Translations under genes and position numbers: made by a program
DNA from: Rhynchopus euleeides
Taxonomy: Eukaryota; Euglenozoa; Diplonemea; Diplonemida; Diplonemidae
Assembly (NCBI GenBank): GCA_963210315.1
Contig: OY723262.1
Location: 682,001 to 746,000, forward strand
Reading direction: 5' to 3'
DNA: 64,000 bases
Shown: piece by piece, positions 51,901 through 63,820 of the stretch
Position numbering within the stretch: position 1 is the stretch's first letter
Layout: every line of letters begins with the position of its first letter
Notes under the pieces: generated by a model
Database searches by the model: none
The model's input: the letters and a program-made list of their open reading frames with translations, nothing else
Told to the model about the DNA's origin: nothing

Positions 51901-53142
51901 TGGAGGAGTGGGGTGCGAGTGGTGTTGCCCTTCAAAGAGCTTTGTTTGGTCGTCTGTGTTGTTGATTTTGTTTGGGAGAGATGCTTTGGGGGAAAGGGGG
52001 GGGGGGGGGAATGGATGCGCGCACCCAGAAGAAAACGACGATGGGCGAAGAGAGAAAAAAGAGGGCGTGGGGAGGGGGGGAGTATAGAATGTCCCGACGG
52101 GGTGGGGTGCCCTGACGTTCCCTTCCTGACGTCCCTTCTCCAGCAGAGCACCCCTTGCGCTACTTAACTTAGCAAACCTCTCTGTGAGAGGGCCGATTTT
52201 TTTCGAGGCAGAAAATTTTTGAACAGTTTTTTTTTGTCAAACAGGGTTTAGCCATGCCCCTCAGGAGAGGGGCACGGGCTCCATTTTTTTTCCCCCCGGG
52301 CAAAGCCGGGCAGAACAGAGATGTAAAAAGGAGAGGCGGGGTGGTGGTGGAAGGGGGGGGTGTGCGAGCTATGTCAGGCCACACACGTAATAACACACCC
52401 CTTCCGGGAATGGTAGTGGGAAGCGGTGGGGGGGATGATGGTGTGTGGTGTGGGTAACACGTGCTGATCCGATCATATGACCCATTCGCACCGCTCCAAC
52501 TCCATAACATGCATGCGCAGCGCTTTCGGCAGTGCAACGAAGATGTTACCAAGTCCCACGAGCAGCCCGAAAGGCACACACCCTCCTCCCCACCCCCCCA
52601 ACCCACAGGAAGAACAAAAAAGAGATGGCTTCCGGGGTCTTTCCCAAAAAAAAACCCTCCCCTTCCCGAGCCACTACATCAACCACCATACCCCAGACAA
52701 ACTCCGGGAAAGCCAATTCCCAGAGGCGATAGAGGTCAACAAAGGACGCTCTGGCGCTACACTGATGACACTGACACAGTGCACACTCGTCGTTTTGCAG
52801 CAGTGCGGCATCAACCCCCTACAAGGCTAATATGCATCGCTGTTTCGCCGACCAATGCGCGGATGTGCCGTGGATATAAACCGAGCACCTTCCACAACGC
52901 GATCATGATACATGTCTGGGGGGGGGGGGGGGTTTCTGCAGGGGGGAAGGGGGGGGTGGGTGGGAAGGGAGAAGCCACGTTTCCTCCACTCTCTTGATGG
53001 CGGGGAACAATTCGAATCTCGAATCAAGGCTTTTTGTGAAGGGGGGGGGGGGCTGTGAAAAAAACCCCCGGCGGATCAAAGAAAATCACCGGGAGCATGG
53101 AAATGAGAGGGAGGGGGGGGAGATCCAACTCAAATTAACTAA
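48976..53142. other. Gene-poor stretch
   Basis: A plus-strand stretch at about 49,050-49,250 (ARLQALRTWIRNELSQLARG) looks protein-like but is short and unassigned. The rest is homopolymer-rich: a GGT array is at about 50,999-51,027, and G-runs occur near 51,860 and 52,000. No gene is supported. Confidence 0.45.
51186..52167. repeat. 44-bp direct repeat, two copies 0.9 kb apart
   Basis: 51,186-51,229 and 52,124-52,167 both run from TCCTGACGTCCCTTCTCC to CCCCTTGCGCTACTTAA with about two differences. CCCGACG precedes each. Function unknown. Confidence 0.6.
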
Positions 53143-53279
53143 GGGGGTCTTCGCCATGAGGTCCCTCATATCACACCCTCAATCAGCTGACGGTCGTCAG
53201 TGCATTTTAGTGAATTTCCAGTTGAATTGGCTGAAAACTGACGAAGATTGACGAAGGATAACGACCAGCGAAGACCCCC
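53143..53279. mobile_element. Small TIR element (MITE) family 2, copy 2
   Basis: 137 bp with perfect 12-bp ends GGGGGTCTTCGC and GCGAAGACCCCC. Read in reverse it shares GGGGGTCTTCGCTGGTCGTT and CACTAAAATGCACTGACGA with 27,737-27,848. Flanks are TAA and TCA, so no clean duplication remains. Confidence 0.65.
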
Positions 53280-54240
53280 TCATGGGGGGGGTGGTCTGTG
53301 ATGGTAATAAGCAAAGAGTTTCGTACCAAAGAACCCATGTGGAAGGAAATTTACACGTGTAGGGGGGTGGGAGGGAGGGGCGGAGAAGGATGTCAGCTTT
53401 CGCTGTGCCGAGCTGAGCTGCACAGCAGCGAATTTGCGAGGGGGAGAAACCCTCACATTTTTTTCATGCAAAGCACAGCAGAAGAACCAGACATCCATCA
53501 CGCCCCCTTCTCCTCCCCCTAATCATATACAACCTGATGCAAGAAGACACATTTAGAGAGGGATATCCAGAACACAGAGGATTGATGAAATTATGGAGAA
53601 CTTATGGAAACTAGCCTTGATGACTGCAATGGGCAATTGGAGAGGTGGCAGCCATAAATAAAATACGGAAGCCAAAAAAAGCCCCTCTGAAAAAGGGTGA
53701 AAAAACACAGAATAAAATACCAGATACCGCCCATCATTTGATGCAATAAAGGGGTTGCCGGTGGTGTGCGGCGGTGGGGCTATAAGAACAGAGAGACAAA
53801 GACAGAGAAGAATGGGAGGGGGGGCGGGAGTAAGGTCTGTGGGCAACATCCGTAACCTTTGGGGCAAATCTCCGGCGGTGATATTGGATGAATTGAATGA
53901 AGTTTCTGACCCGTTCAGCGAAAGACCTCCGAGAGGGCTGGTGCCTGCGCGTGGTACAGACTAAAGACCCCCAAAAATATCTGGACGTGCGGTGCGCACG
54001 AGCGGCAGTGTGCTCCCCTGTCGCCCCTGCGAAGGGCGTCTGCCATATATAGGGATATTTTTTTCTGATATGCTCAGGGTTTAATCTAGGATTCCGGATT
54101 TTGGGACTCGGGGGGGGTATCGCACTTTTGTGGGCCCAAAATTTTTTTTCACCCCAGGTGCAAATTTCTCGGGCGCGCTTCGCGCGCCCGAGACTACGCG
54201 GAGATGGCCACTCGCATACGCTCAAGGACTTGCGGGACAG
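53280..54240. other. Spacer with a perfect GC hairpin
   Basis: No gene recognised. A near-perfect stem lies at 54,168-54,192 (CTCGGGCGCG, loop CTTCG, then the reverse complement), just left of a hairpin module. Comparable GCGCGCG...CGCGCGC stems occur inside TIR copy 2 near 48,200 and at 63,967-63,990. Confidence 0.5.
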
Positions 54241-54254
54241 GCACACGCTACAGG

Positions 54255-54311
54255 GGGGGTCTGGGGGGCGGAGCCCCCCAGCCGCCGGAGGCCACGGTAG
54301 TGAGCATCTGT
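54255..54311 (-). repeat. Solo hairpin module
   Basis: One unpaired copy of the module with stem GGGGGGC and GCCCCCC, followed by GCCGCCGGAGGCCACGGTAG. The second module and spacer seen elsewhere are missing. Confidence 0.8.
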
Positions 54312-55452
54312 TCCTTGCACGTGTCAACGACTTGCTGCACGAACTTGACAGCTCTTAGACTCAAGGCGGCTCTGCACCTGGGCTGAACATGCTCCCCAGC
54401 CAGGAGACCCCATTCCTACTGGTCCCCAGGGAAATCCCCCCCCGCCCCCGCTAAAAGTGACCCCCCGGGAGACCCCCCCCGGGGGGGGTCCCCCAGGGGG
54501 GGCCCAAACTGCGGGGGGGGTCTTTGACCCCCCCCGACCCCCCTTAGATTAGGCCCTGGATATGCTGCATCGAAACACACCGACTCTTTTTCTTTTTCGC
54601 TGCGACCCAGACACAAAAAACGAAGATTTTGCTTGTGCAAAAAAAATTGAAAACCATTGGAACGGAGAGACAGAGAAGAGATGGAGGGGCGGGGAGTTAT
54701 GAGCTGCCGCCACCATGCCTCTGAGAGGCAACAACGGCGGTAAGTATCGCAGAATGAATCGGTTGATGTGCCGCTTATTGAACAGCTGGGGTGCGCGTGT
54801 GTGGGAGCCGCGCGAGGGGAAAGGGGGGCGGGGGTGAAGTGAGAGGCAACGTAGCATTTTGTTTGCTTGTCGCCTGTTTTGGTGTCGACAATCACAGGCA
54901 CTGCGAGAGCTAGGCTACTACACAGACCCGTTCTGTCCTGTTTTTTTGCCGAGGGTGCCTGGGGAAAGTGCCAAGCGGTGTGTAAACCAATATCCCCATA
55001 CCCCTCCCCCCGGGGGATCGGATTACAGACTCTTTTGAGAGATGTGCCCAACCGCAGGAATATAACTGTGCCTCTGTGCAAATCCTTGCAGAACATCACC
55101 CATGCTGCAGAGCATGGCGCGTGGGGGATGATTGTCGACAAACATCCATCGACTCTCCTTCGGATTTGACAACACACACTTTCCCATCAACAACCGCGAC
55201 GTGGCAGGGCAACCAGAGTGACACCCCCTTGGCACAATCCGACACCCTGAGCTTTCTCGCAGGTAGAACCAGTAATAATTAGGTAGAGAGCAGTTGTTTG
55301 GATGCCTTCGCTAAAACAACAACAAAAAAATGCATTCTTTTGGTGCAATTTTCCTGTTTGCTTTGGGCGGGGGAAAAAAACAGCCGGGATCGAGACAGTC
55401 CTGACCTGATGGGTTCCTTTGTCTTAGCATCTCTGCTCGCCCCCCCCCCCCC
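54312..55452. other. Gene-free spacer
   Basis: C/G-rich palindromes occur near 54,462-54,545 (GACCCCCCCCGGGGGGGGTC-like). The frames are low complexity. A short match to 35.4 kb lies at 54,884-54,930. Confidence 0.45.
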
Positions 55453-56604
55453 TAGGGGGGGTCAAATGCCACCCTTTTACGTGGACAAACACGATTTTTC
55501 AAAAAACCGGCGCAGAGGCCCCAAAGCCCCCGTAAACCCTCCAAACCCCCCCAGATCGGTCCGGAAACCCATCGAACCCCACTTTTCCACCATTCCGGGC
55601 ACCTCAGGTGCCCGAATTGGGGTACCTAAATTTTGTGCCACCGTTTGGTACCGGACAGTGCCACTGTGTGGGAGGTTGGAAAAGAAAATGCCCCAACACA
55701 CCACATCTGAGGGTTGCAATGCATGTTGCTTGCCAACCACGTCATCCGGTGGGTGTCAGGCGCTATGTAGGTGGCATTAGCCAGGTCTTCGATGAGTTCT
55801 GGCTTGTATATGTACCTCCCTGCCACCATGCACCGGGAGGCTGCCTGTAGGTACGGAACAAGTCCAGATGGTCGTGTGATTCCTGTGCAGCAGTGCTCCA
55901 CAACCGGGATGTGTTGACAACGACTGTTGCAACACGAGCTGTACATTCCGGGAACACACGAAGTGCGCTGTCGTGGTACCCATTGTGCCAGAATTGGTAG
56001 TTGCTGCGGTCTACTTTGCCTGGCCCAAGAGCACTGGTACTGAACGGTGCAATATGCGTGGCGAGGTGAATGCAACGGAAGCGCGCAAAGTCAATACAGC
56101 TCTCGGATGGCGGGTGGTGGTGCCACTAGTGTGTGACGTTCACTCGAGGATACAACGCATCACAATGAATCAGCAACCGTGGACCGAGTACAATACGCTC
56201 TCTGTGGCTGGTGTGGGGGACAAAGGCAGTGCCTGTGCCGCAGGCAGGGAGGTACATATACAAGCCAGAACACATCGAAGACCTGGCTCATGCCACCTAC
56301 ATAGCGCCTGACACCCACCGGATGACGTGGTTGGCAAGCAACATGCATTGCAACCCTCAGATGTGGTGTGTTGGGGCATTTTCTTTTCCAACCTCCCACA
56401 CAGTGGCACTGTCCGGTACCAAACGGTGGCACAAAATTTAGGTACCCCAATTCGGGCACCTGAGGTGCCCGGAATGGTGGAAAAGTGGGGTTCGATGGGT
56501 TTCCGGACCGATCTGGGGGGGTTTGGAGGGTTTACGGGGGCTTTGGGGCCTCTGCGCCGGTTTTTTGAAAAATCGTGTTTGTCACCCCCATTTGACCCCC
56601 CCTA
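55453..56604. mobile_element. Long-TIR element (1.15 kb) flanked by TA
   Basis: The arms at about 55,455-55,826 and 56,245-56,602 are near-perfect inverted copies with ends GGGGGGGTCAAATG. TA lies on both sides, as in TA-targeting elements, but the flanks are C-runs so this is not certain. Minus-strand protein-like segments lie in the centre (YHDSALRVFPECTARVATVV, then VNTSRLWSTAAQES) and in the arms (DLANATYIAPDTHRMTWLAS). They lie in different phases with no intact frame. No known transposase was recognised. Confidence 0.75.
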
Positions 56605-59600
56605 CCCCCCCCCCCCCCTCTCCGACCCCTGGATCTGCCACACAGAGCGGGCGCACCCCTCTGCCACCCCTTGACAGCGTGGCATTCTCTGACGTGGGCC
56701 CCGCCCCGAAGCCTCTCGGCACATCCTTGGATCCAGGAAGGGGGTAATGGACGGGGTAAGCGAGACACGGAGACTCTGTTGGGTCAGATCTGTCCACCGT
56801 ACGTCATTTCTCTCTTTTTGAAGACTTTTTCCGTTCTTCCTCACTTCCCCCCCCCCCCGATAAAGAAATCCGGCACAAGGGGGGGAAAAACAGACATAAA
56901 AAAGTTGGCTGAGGAAGGTTTTTTTTGCCGGTACAATTCGTTGAGGTGTATCGCCTCAAGGAATGCACGGAGATCAGCGGACATCTTCGGGGCGGGGCAG
57001 TGAAGTAGAAGATAAGGCAAACAGATCTTCGTTGGTGGTGGTGGTGGTGGGGGGGGGGGGGGGGGGGGATAGACTTTATCTGTAGGAGAGACTCTGCATC
57101 AGAGAATTTGCAGAATATAAAAAAAGCGAAAATAAAACAGCATTTTGCCTGGGTGGGGTGCGGATGGGGTGGTTAGAGGAGCGGATATGAAACCCCCCCT
57201 CCCCCCCTCACCCCCTTCCCACCTCGCCAAAACAGGGAATCAAAACGGGGGGTGGGGGGGAAATGCCGCTATGGCATTCACGGAAGACACGACAGAAGCG
57301 CTTCTCGATTACATTCCCATTCATAGACGGGCCTTGCATTCGGAGCGCTCCCTGTCCCTTCCCCCATTTGATTTTTGTCGATGCCTCTCACAATGCACGC
57401 AAGCATAACCAGGTCGTTTGCCTTGGGCTATGTGACGCCATTGTGCCGATGCAGGTGCCTTCACTTGCTCTGCGAAACGTTGTTGGGGCGAAATCACCAC
57501 GATTTTGCTATATCAACTCATTGGGGCCTGTGTGTTTTTTAAAGGAGTGTTTGTTTGTTGGGAGAGGGAAAGGCAAGCCGGGGCCATATTTTTTTGGCCC
57601 ACAGGCAGAGAGAGAGAGAGATGTGAAGAGGAATGATATCGTAGGCAGGAACATTTTTGGACAAATCCCACGCAAAGAGAAATGATCTTTTTTTTTGCGA
57701 GCGAATTAATCCAAAGCAATAGCACGCACAATGCACACACAAATCCACGAGAGGGAGCCTTGCCTGAATGTGCTGTGCTCGGCCTGTGTGGCACACGTCT
57801 GAAAAGTATTTGCTTTTTTTGGAGGAGTGTGGAATGTACCGAACACACCGAGCACATCCTGCTCTTGACGCAGTTCAGCACCTCCCACCCCAACCAGAGT
57901 GACCCAAATCATCGATCTTAGCTTCGGGAGAACTCTGATTTTAGATGCGGGTCGATTCCCCTCCATACGCCATCCACGCGAGCATCTCCCAGAGAGGGCT
58001 CCGCAGGGAAGAGTGGGCGGGAGGGATGGTGGGGGGAAAGCGCGCATCCGCTCTGTGCCAAAGCTGTGCCGGTGTGACCCGCCACTTTTTTGTTGTCAAA
58101 AGGGGGGGGGGTGGGCCACTTTTTCTGCACGTCAGAGCGAAAGGCGAAACCAAGCCATCACCCCCCCCCCCCCACCCGACCTCTCCCATTTTGAAGCTAC
58201 AAAAATCAAAGGGGGTAACACACCCCCCGTGGGGTGGATGCGATAAAACACTTCTGCCGTGTTGGAGCAGTGCACTGGGGGTGGGGTGGGGGGCCCGCCG
58301 TAGGGGGCACAGGGGGGCCGAGGCGGGCGAAGTAAAGCAGAGATAAAAACCAAGAAATGCCCTGTTGTTTGTCCGCCAAAATCCGGACAGGAGGTGCCCT
58401 GTTGCAGTAAAAAAAATAAAGACAGGGTAGGAAGTGCAGAGAGAGAGAGAGAGTTGTTTATCTCCCTTCACCCTTGCCCATGGGTGGTGGAGGTGGAGGT
58501 GAGGGTATGGGGGGTGGGGGTTGGATTTAAAAAACAGAGGAAAAGGGAACAAAAAAGGGGGGGGGTTTTTTGATTGTCGAGAGTGAAAGGAAACAGGGAG
58601 GGGTAAAATGAAGAGAGAAAGAGAGACAAAGAGACAAAGAGTTGGAAGTGGGTGAGGGGTCCTCACCATCTGAGTGGTGGTGTGGGGGGGGGGGGGGGGG
58701 CTCAGAGAGCCGTTTTATTTACCCCCCCCCCTCCGTCTGACGCTTTGCGCCTGGGGGGAAGGGGGTGGGGGGGAGAAGGACTGTTTTGTCGAATCGCTCA
58801 AATCGTCGGGTTTAAAAGGGGGTGAAAAGGAGGGCGACATCCATACGAAGAATCAGGGGGATATGGGGGTGTGGTGGTGGTGGTGTGGGGGGAGGGGTGC
58901 GTATCACTGGGGCTGGGGTTCTCGGGGTGGCTGTATCACCGTCATGCCCATCGGGGTGCACGGGGTGGGCTTCGGGGGGGGGGGAGGAAACCGCGTATCG
59001 ACTGTCGGGCTTGGGGGCGTCATTTTGTGGCTGCATTTTTGTTTGAGAACAACTCCTTCCATTTTTTGACATGCGTTGCAATAGCAGAGGCAACGCAACT
59101 CCACCCAAAGGATCTCAAAGTAAACACAGCAGACCAGACACGCACACACAAAGGAACGGAACCTCCATAATATGACGACACACTGTGCATCGTTTGTGAA
59201 AACCTTGTTTCATTTTTTTCATTTTTTTTGGGAAGCAGCCGTTGCAGGCTAGGATCAGGCCAGCCAACACCGCCCTCCCCGAAATGCGGCCACCGCAAAG
59301 TGTGCGGGGAGGGGGGGGAGATGGGAATTTTTTTTGGCAAATCCCCACACCCTACCTACGGCCACACCCCCTCCACCAAAACTCAGCTCCCCATGTCTAA
59401 GAGAAACCCACCGAACCCCCCTTGAATATTACAGCCGGGCAGTGGGTGAGGGGGAACGCGGGTGGGGACGTGCTGCCCGGATCCCAGGTCTCAGACAACC
59501 AGCCCCTACCCCCCAACCCCCCCCCTCTGTACTGCCCAGCTGTGATGGGGCAGCGATGCCAATCTCTGTGGTGTGCAAGGAGAACGGATACAACGCGCTA

Positions 59601-62600
59601 ACGGCACGCTGCCAAAAAACACGAGAGGAGAGAGAGAGAGAGAGAAAACGGGCGAGAATGTCGGTGCTGGCATCCCCATGGCCCCCGTGACAGGGATACT
59701 CACATTGCAAGAACCGAGGGAGGGGTGGGTGGTAGAGGACAACCCACCCACACACCCACCCACCCCCTCCCATCCATGAGAAAGGCACAACACACATGAT
59801 AAATGCGCGGAGCGTGGCAACGATATCTGCGGCTTCTTGGTGCAAGTTTGTATGCAAAGAGAAGAAGGTTGGATTCTTTGGGAGAGTGGCAGAGTAAGTG
59901 ATGTCGTTTTACTCAGTATGTTACACCAGATGGCTGGATATTTTTCTTTTGCGGGAATGCCCGCACAGAATTTCTTCACAGAAAATACGAAACTGCCGAC
60001 GAGAGATGAAGGGAGTGTGTGAGAATGCCGGGTATGCGGGCATCATCGCTGCGAGATACTACTCAGATAGTGAGGTCCCTTCACTCAGAGGTGCAGATGC
60101 GCCGCTCTGTTAGCTCTGCCTCCTAGATCATATAGGGGACAAACCAAAAGCGCAGCTTTTTCGAACACAGCGAAGGCTCCACTTTTTCACACTATAGGTG
60201 ACGAAGGTGTGTGTTGGGGTCAGGAAGAGAGAGAGAGAAAGACAGAGAGACGAGAGGTAATACAGACAGGCTGAAATAATAAACGAGAAAACCTTTATCA
60301 CACAAGCAGAAGCTGTGCTGGTTGTCACTTTTGACGCTCTATGGACCTTCCCCCACCGTGGTGGTGTATGCCTGTCCGACAACGGTGGTGTTTTTATGTT
60401 GGGAAGCGTCGGGGCAGGGATGACGAGCCGCCAATACAGGCAGGAACTGTGAGGGAACTGCGAAGAAGAAAAGAAAAGCCGGGATATATAGCGCAAGGAA
60501 TGGCAGAACTGAGATGACTTCCAGGTCGGCCTATCGGAGAACAACCTGCGCAGCACCTCATAAAGGCGGCGATGTGGCACCGATAGGTCACCCAGAGAGG
60601 CTGTGAGGAAGGAGGCATTCACAGGCCTGGTGATATACGTTTGAAAACGGCTTGGATTGTGTGCGGTGGAATCGCGCAGCTGCAACCCACCAGATAGTCG
60701 GGAGTGCAATGTCGATGCCAGAGATGTGGCAACATCACAGTGGTCGCTATGTGCTGGACCCTCCATTTCCCCACCTCAAATGGTTGGCACCATTGGTTGT
60801 GAGTTGGAAGGGGAGGGTGGTGATGTGCTGGCAATGCGACTCCAAAACGCAGCATGGCAAGCCAAAGGAGAGGAGAGGGGCTTATGACTTCACCCCCCCC
60901 CCCCCAAGAGGAAGAAATATGCCCAAAAAAAGGGGGGGGCCGGGGCGAAGACACACACAAGGCTACCGCCCCACCTCCCCTCCCCCCCCTCTCTCTCTTT
61001 CCAAAGACAATCACCCAAAACCTGTGAAACCACATCACATCCGACAATGCCTCAATCAAACCTCTTTGACATGCCGGGCAGAACGAAATTCATACCAAAA
61101 GGGATACTCCCCACAAGGAGGGTGAACATTTGAGCAAACCCTGGGAACCCAGTGACTTGTCACTGGCACTCCCATGGGCATTGGGCAGTTGGGGGGGTCA
61201 GCACATAAGATGGGTGAGATCGGCTGCAGGAATTGGGGCTGAAATAATTGGAATGGCAGGAGGACACCACGGAGTAAAATACATCGCTGGGAGCAGGACC
61301 GCCTCCAAATAGGCAGGCCTCTTCGCTCAGAAGTGGCACAATTCTTTTAGCACATTGATCGGATGCCTCTGCTGTCGTTGATATTGGGGGTGGGGAAGCC
61401 CCGTATTGCTTTTCACGGCTTTGGGATGCCGTGGTGCTGCCGTGTGGAAGGCCATGCTCTGCATGGCTTGCCTTCAGTGAGGGAGAGTGGAGCAATCCCC
61501 GGCGGGGGGGAGGTGCAGCACAACTTCGTCCTCACCTACAAGCGGTGTTGCCGCATTTGCGCATGGCCCCACAGCAGATGGTGACATATCAATCATACTT
61601 TTTCTTGCTGTCGCAGAACCCGGAGAGATCCGCAGATAAAGCCGTAGATATCGATAACTGTTTGTTGGAAATACGCAGGCACAACACAGCCCAACAGAGC
61701 TGCCAGCTGCGCTGTGTGGGGACCTTTTTTCCTTTGTCGGAACACAAACAGGCCCCACTTCTTTGCGGGGGGTGTCAAAGACGACACGGAGGGCACGATC
61801 GTCACAGGAGGCCGGGGAAGGCATTCCGGGATGGGGTGGGGTAGGGTAGGGTGGGATCTTGAATGGTTTGCCACCGCGACGTTGGGGTGGGGGTGAGTGG
61901 GGGGTGGGGGGATGTCGGGCGCAAAACAACATCCATCCGAGGTGGATCCAATCAACGGGAGAGACTGGGGCACATATCGAACAAAAAAAAACACCACAAC
62001 GTCCAGAGAAGACCACCAGTGGGTGGAGGCCTTTTGTGCCTATTCTGTTGCCACATCGACGTTGCCACACCGCCAGGCAGTGGCGTAACTCAGTTTACTT
62101 CGCTTCTCGAAACCTTGGGGTTGGCTCGGGATAAGACGGCTGGGGGGGTCAAAAAATTTGGGCGTAAAAAGGTCGAACACACACACACACACACACACAC
62201 AGGGCGGGGGTGGGCTATGATCCGCGCAGGATCTCCCCACACAAAACGTGGTCACCACACACACACACACACACACCCCTCTCCCCCACCCCACCCCCCC
62301 CTTTTCACTCAACTGCAGGTCAAGAGAGGGTCGGGTGGGGGGTGAGGGGTGGGATCATTTGGTTGCTTGAGTAAAGAGAAAGACTTCGGAGTGAATGATC
62401 AGAAGAGAGAAAGACCACAAGGGGGATGATGGTATGGATATATGCTGTAAAAAAAGTTATGGCTCTTTGTTTTTTGTTTTCCTTCTCTTTTTCGGGGCGC
62501 GGGGGCTCTGGAAGGAGGGAGGAGAAGAGGGTAGATGGTTTCTTTTGGTAGAGTGGGGGGGGGGGTTTGGGGAACCCATGCCTTTTTTTTGCATTTTGTT

Positions 62601-63757
62601 GGCACCCACGACCACCAGCTTGGCTGTGTGATACACCCAGGCAGTGACGTGCATATTATTGCCAGAAGGCGTTTGGTTTACTCAAAAGAGTCTCTACGCG
62701 TGTGGTTGAGTTTATTTCCTCTGGGTTTGCGGGAAACGGATGGGGTTTAGCATCGGGTTGAAAAATTTCGGTATTTGGTGGGTGTGGGTGTGTGTGGGCG
62801 GGGACCCGGTGATATAATGGTATTCTGGGAACAGCAGGCAAGACGGAGAATGTCACATAATAAGAGAAAGGTGTGGGAACGGGGGAACGGGGGGGGGATA
62901 GGGGGGAAATGGGAACGTAACGGTTTCATCATAAAAGAGAAGGGTAGTGGGAGTGGGGCAAGGGGGGGGGGTGGGGTGGGGTGGGGGCGGGGGGGCAGGT
63001 CAGTCGACTCAGAGACCAAACCCCCCGAAGGGAGTGTGGAAAGAACGGAACGGTAAACGATGAGAAGGAAAGAATAGCCAGGGGATAAGATAGGTCTGGT
63101 TTTCCGGTTTTCAAAACCAGGGTTTCCCGGTTCCCGGTTTTCTGGAAAAAAAAAAAAAGGTCGGTCTCATTTTTGGCGGTTTTTCTTGTGACTTTGGGAC
63201 AGTAAAACAGTCAGAAAAAACGCCATAAAAAAATAGAAAGTGACCCCATCGTGATCCGCACAGAGCTCAAATAGTCCAAAGAAGGCAGAGAAGCGGAGAA
63301 GAAAAATGGACCTAGCGGATGGCCCGGTGGGTGGTGACCTCGTCATGCAGGTCTCTTCTGTTTTGAAGGTGCACACATGGTGGACTCCAGCCACCATGTC
63401 TAAGAGGGAGTCTAAGACTGCAGTCTGGAGGGCTGAGACGAGAACACGAACGACTTTCAAGCAGTCTTGAAGGTCGCCAAGCCTATTGGGGGCAACTAAC
63501 AGATGAGATTTGTTTGTTGCCTGTCGTCACAGCTAGGTGCCCATCTCCTCGATAACGGAATGTGTGCAGAGATCTCGTGGACCCTTTGGCCATTCTGTCG
63601 TGCACCCACTCCACCCACAACGCACACCTGTCACGAGTGGTCGCTCCCCCGTCCTCCTCCACCCTGAAGGTTGAACCCTCAAGGACCAGTGATCTCCTGC
63701 TGGCCGGGCTGCGATACAGCGAAGCCTTCCTACTTACAAGCGAATCCAGACTGTAGT
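56605..63757. other. Gene-poor stretch with G-runs and AC arrays
   Basis: A GGT/G tract lies at about 57,032-57,068, with further G-runs near 58,685-58,700. AC arrays lie at about 62,178-62,201 and 62,256-62,276. A protein-like plus-strand stretch near 60,730-60,840 (GRYVLDPPFPHLKWLAPLVV) and another near 61,380-61,575 are short and unassigned. No gene is supported. Confidence 0.45.
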
Positions 63758-63765
63758 GAACAGAT

Positions 63766-63820
63766 GTTCACTACCGTGGCCTCCGGCGGCTGGGGGGCTC
63801 CGCCCCCCAGACCCCCCTGT
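63766..63820 (+). repeat. Solo hairpin module
   Basis: Preceded by GAACAGAT, it reads GTTCACTACCGTGGCCTCC then the stem GGGGGGC-TCC-GCCCCCC. The DNA after the module (TGTGTAAAAGC) differs from the spacer of the paired copies. Confidence 0.8.

Noticed and set aside
60128-60766. Minus-strand frame of 212 codons
   Set aside because: Ser/Leu-rich with no domain. It partly translates a GA-rich tract, with no splice or start context.
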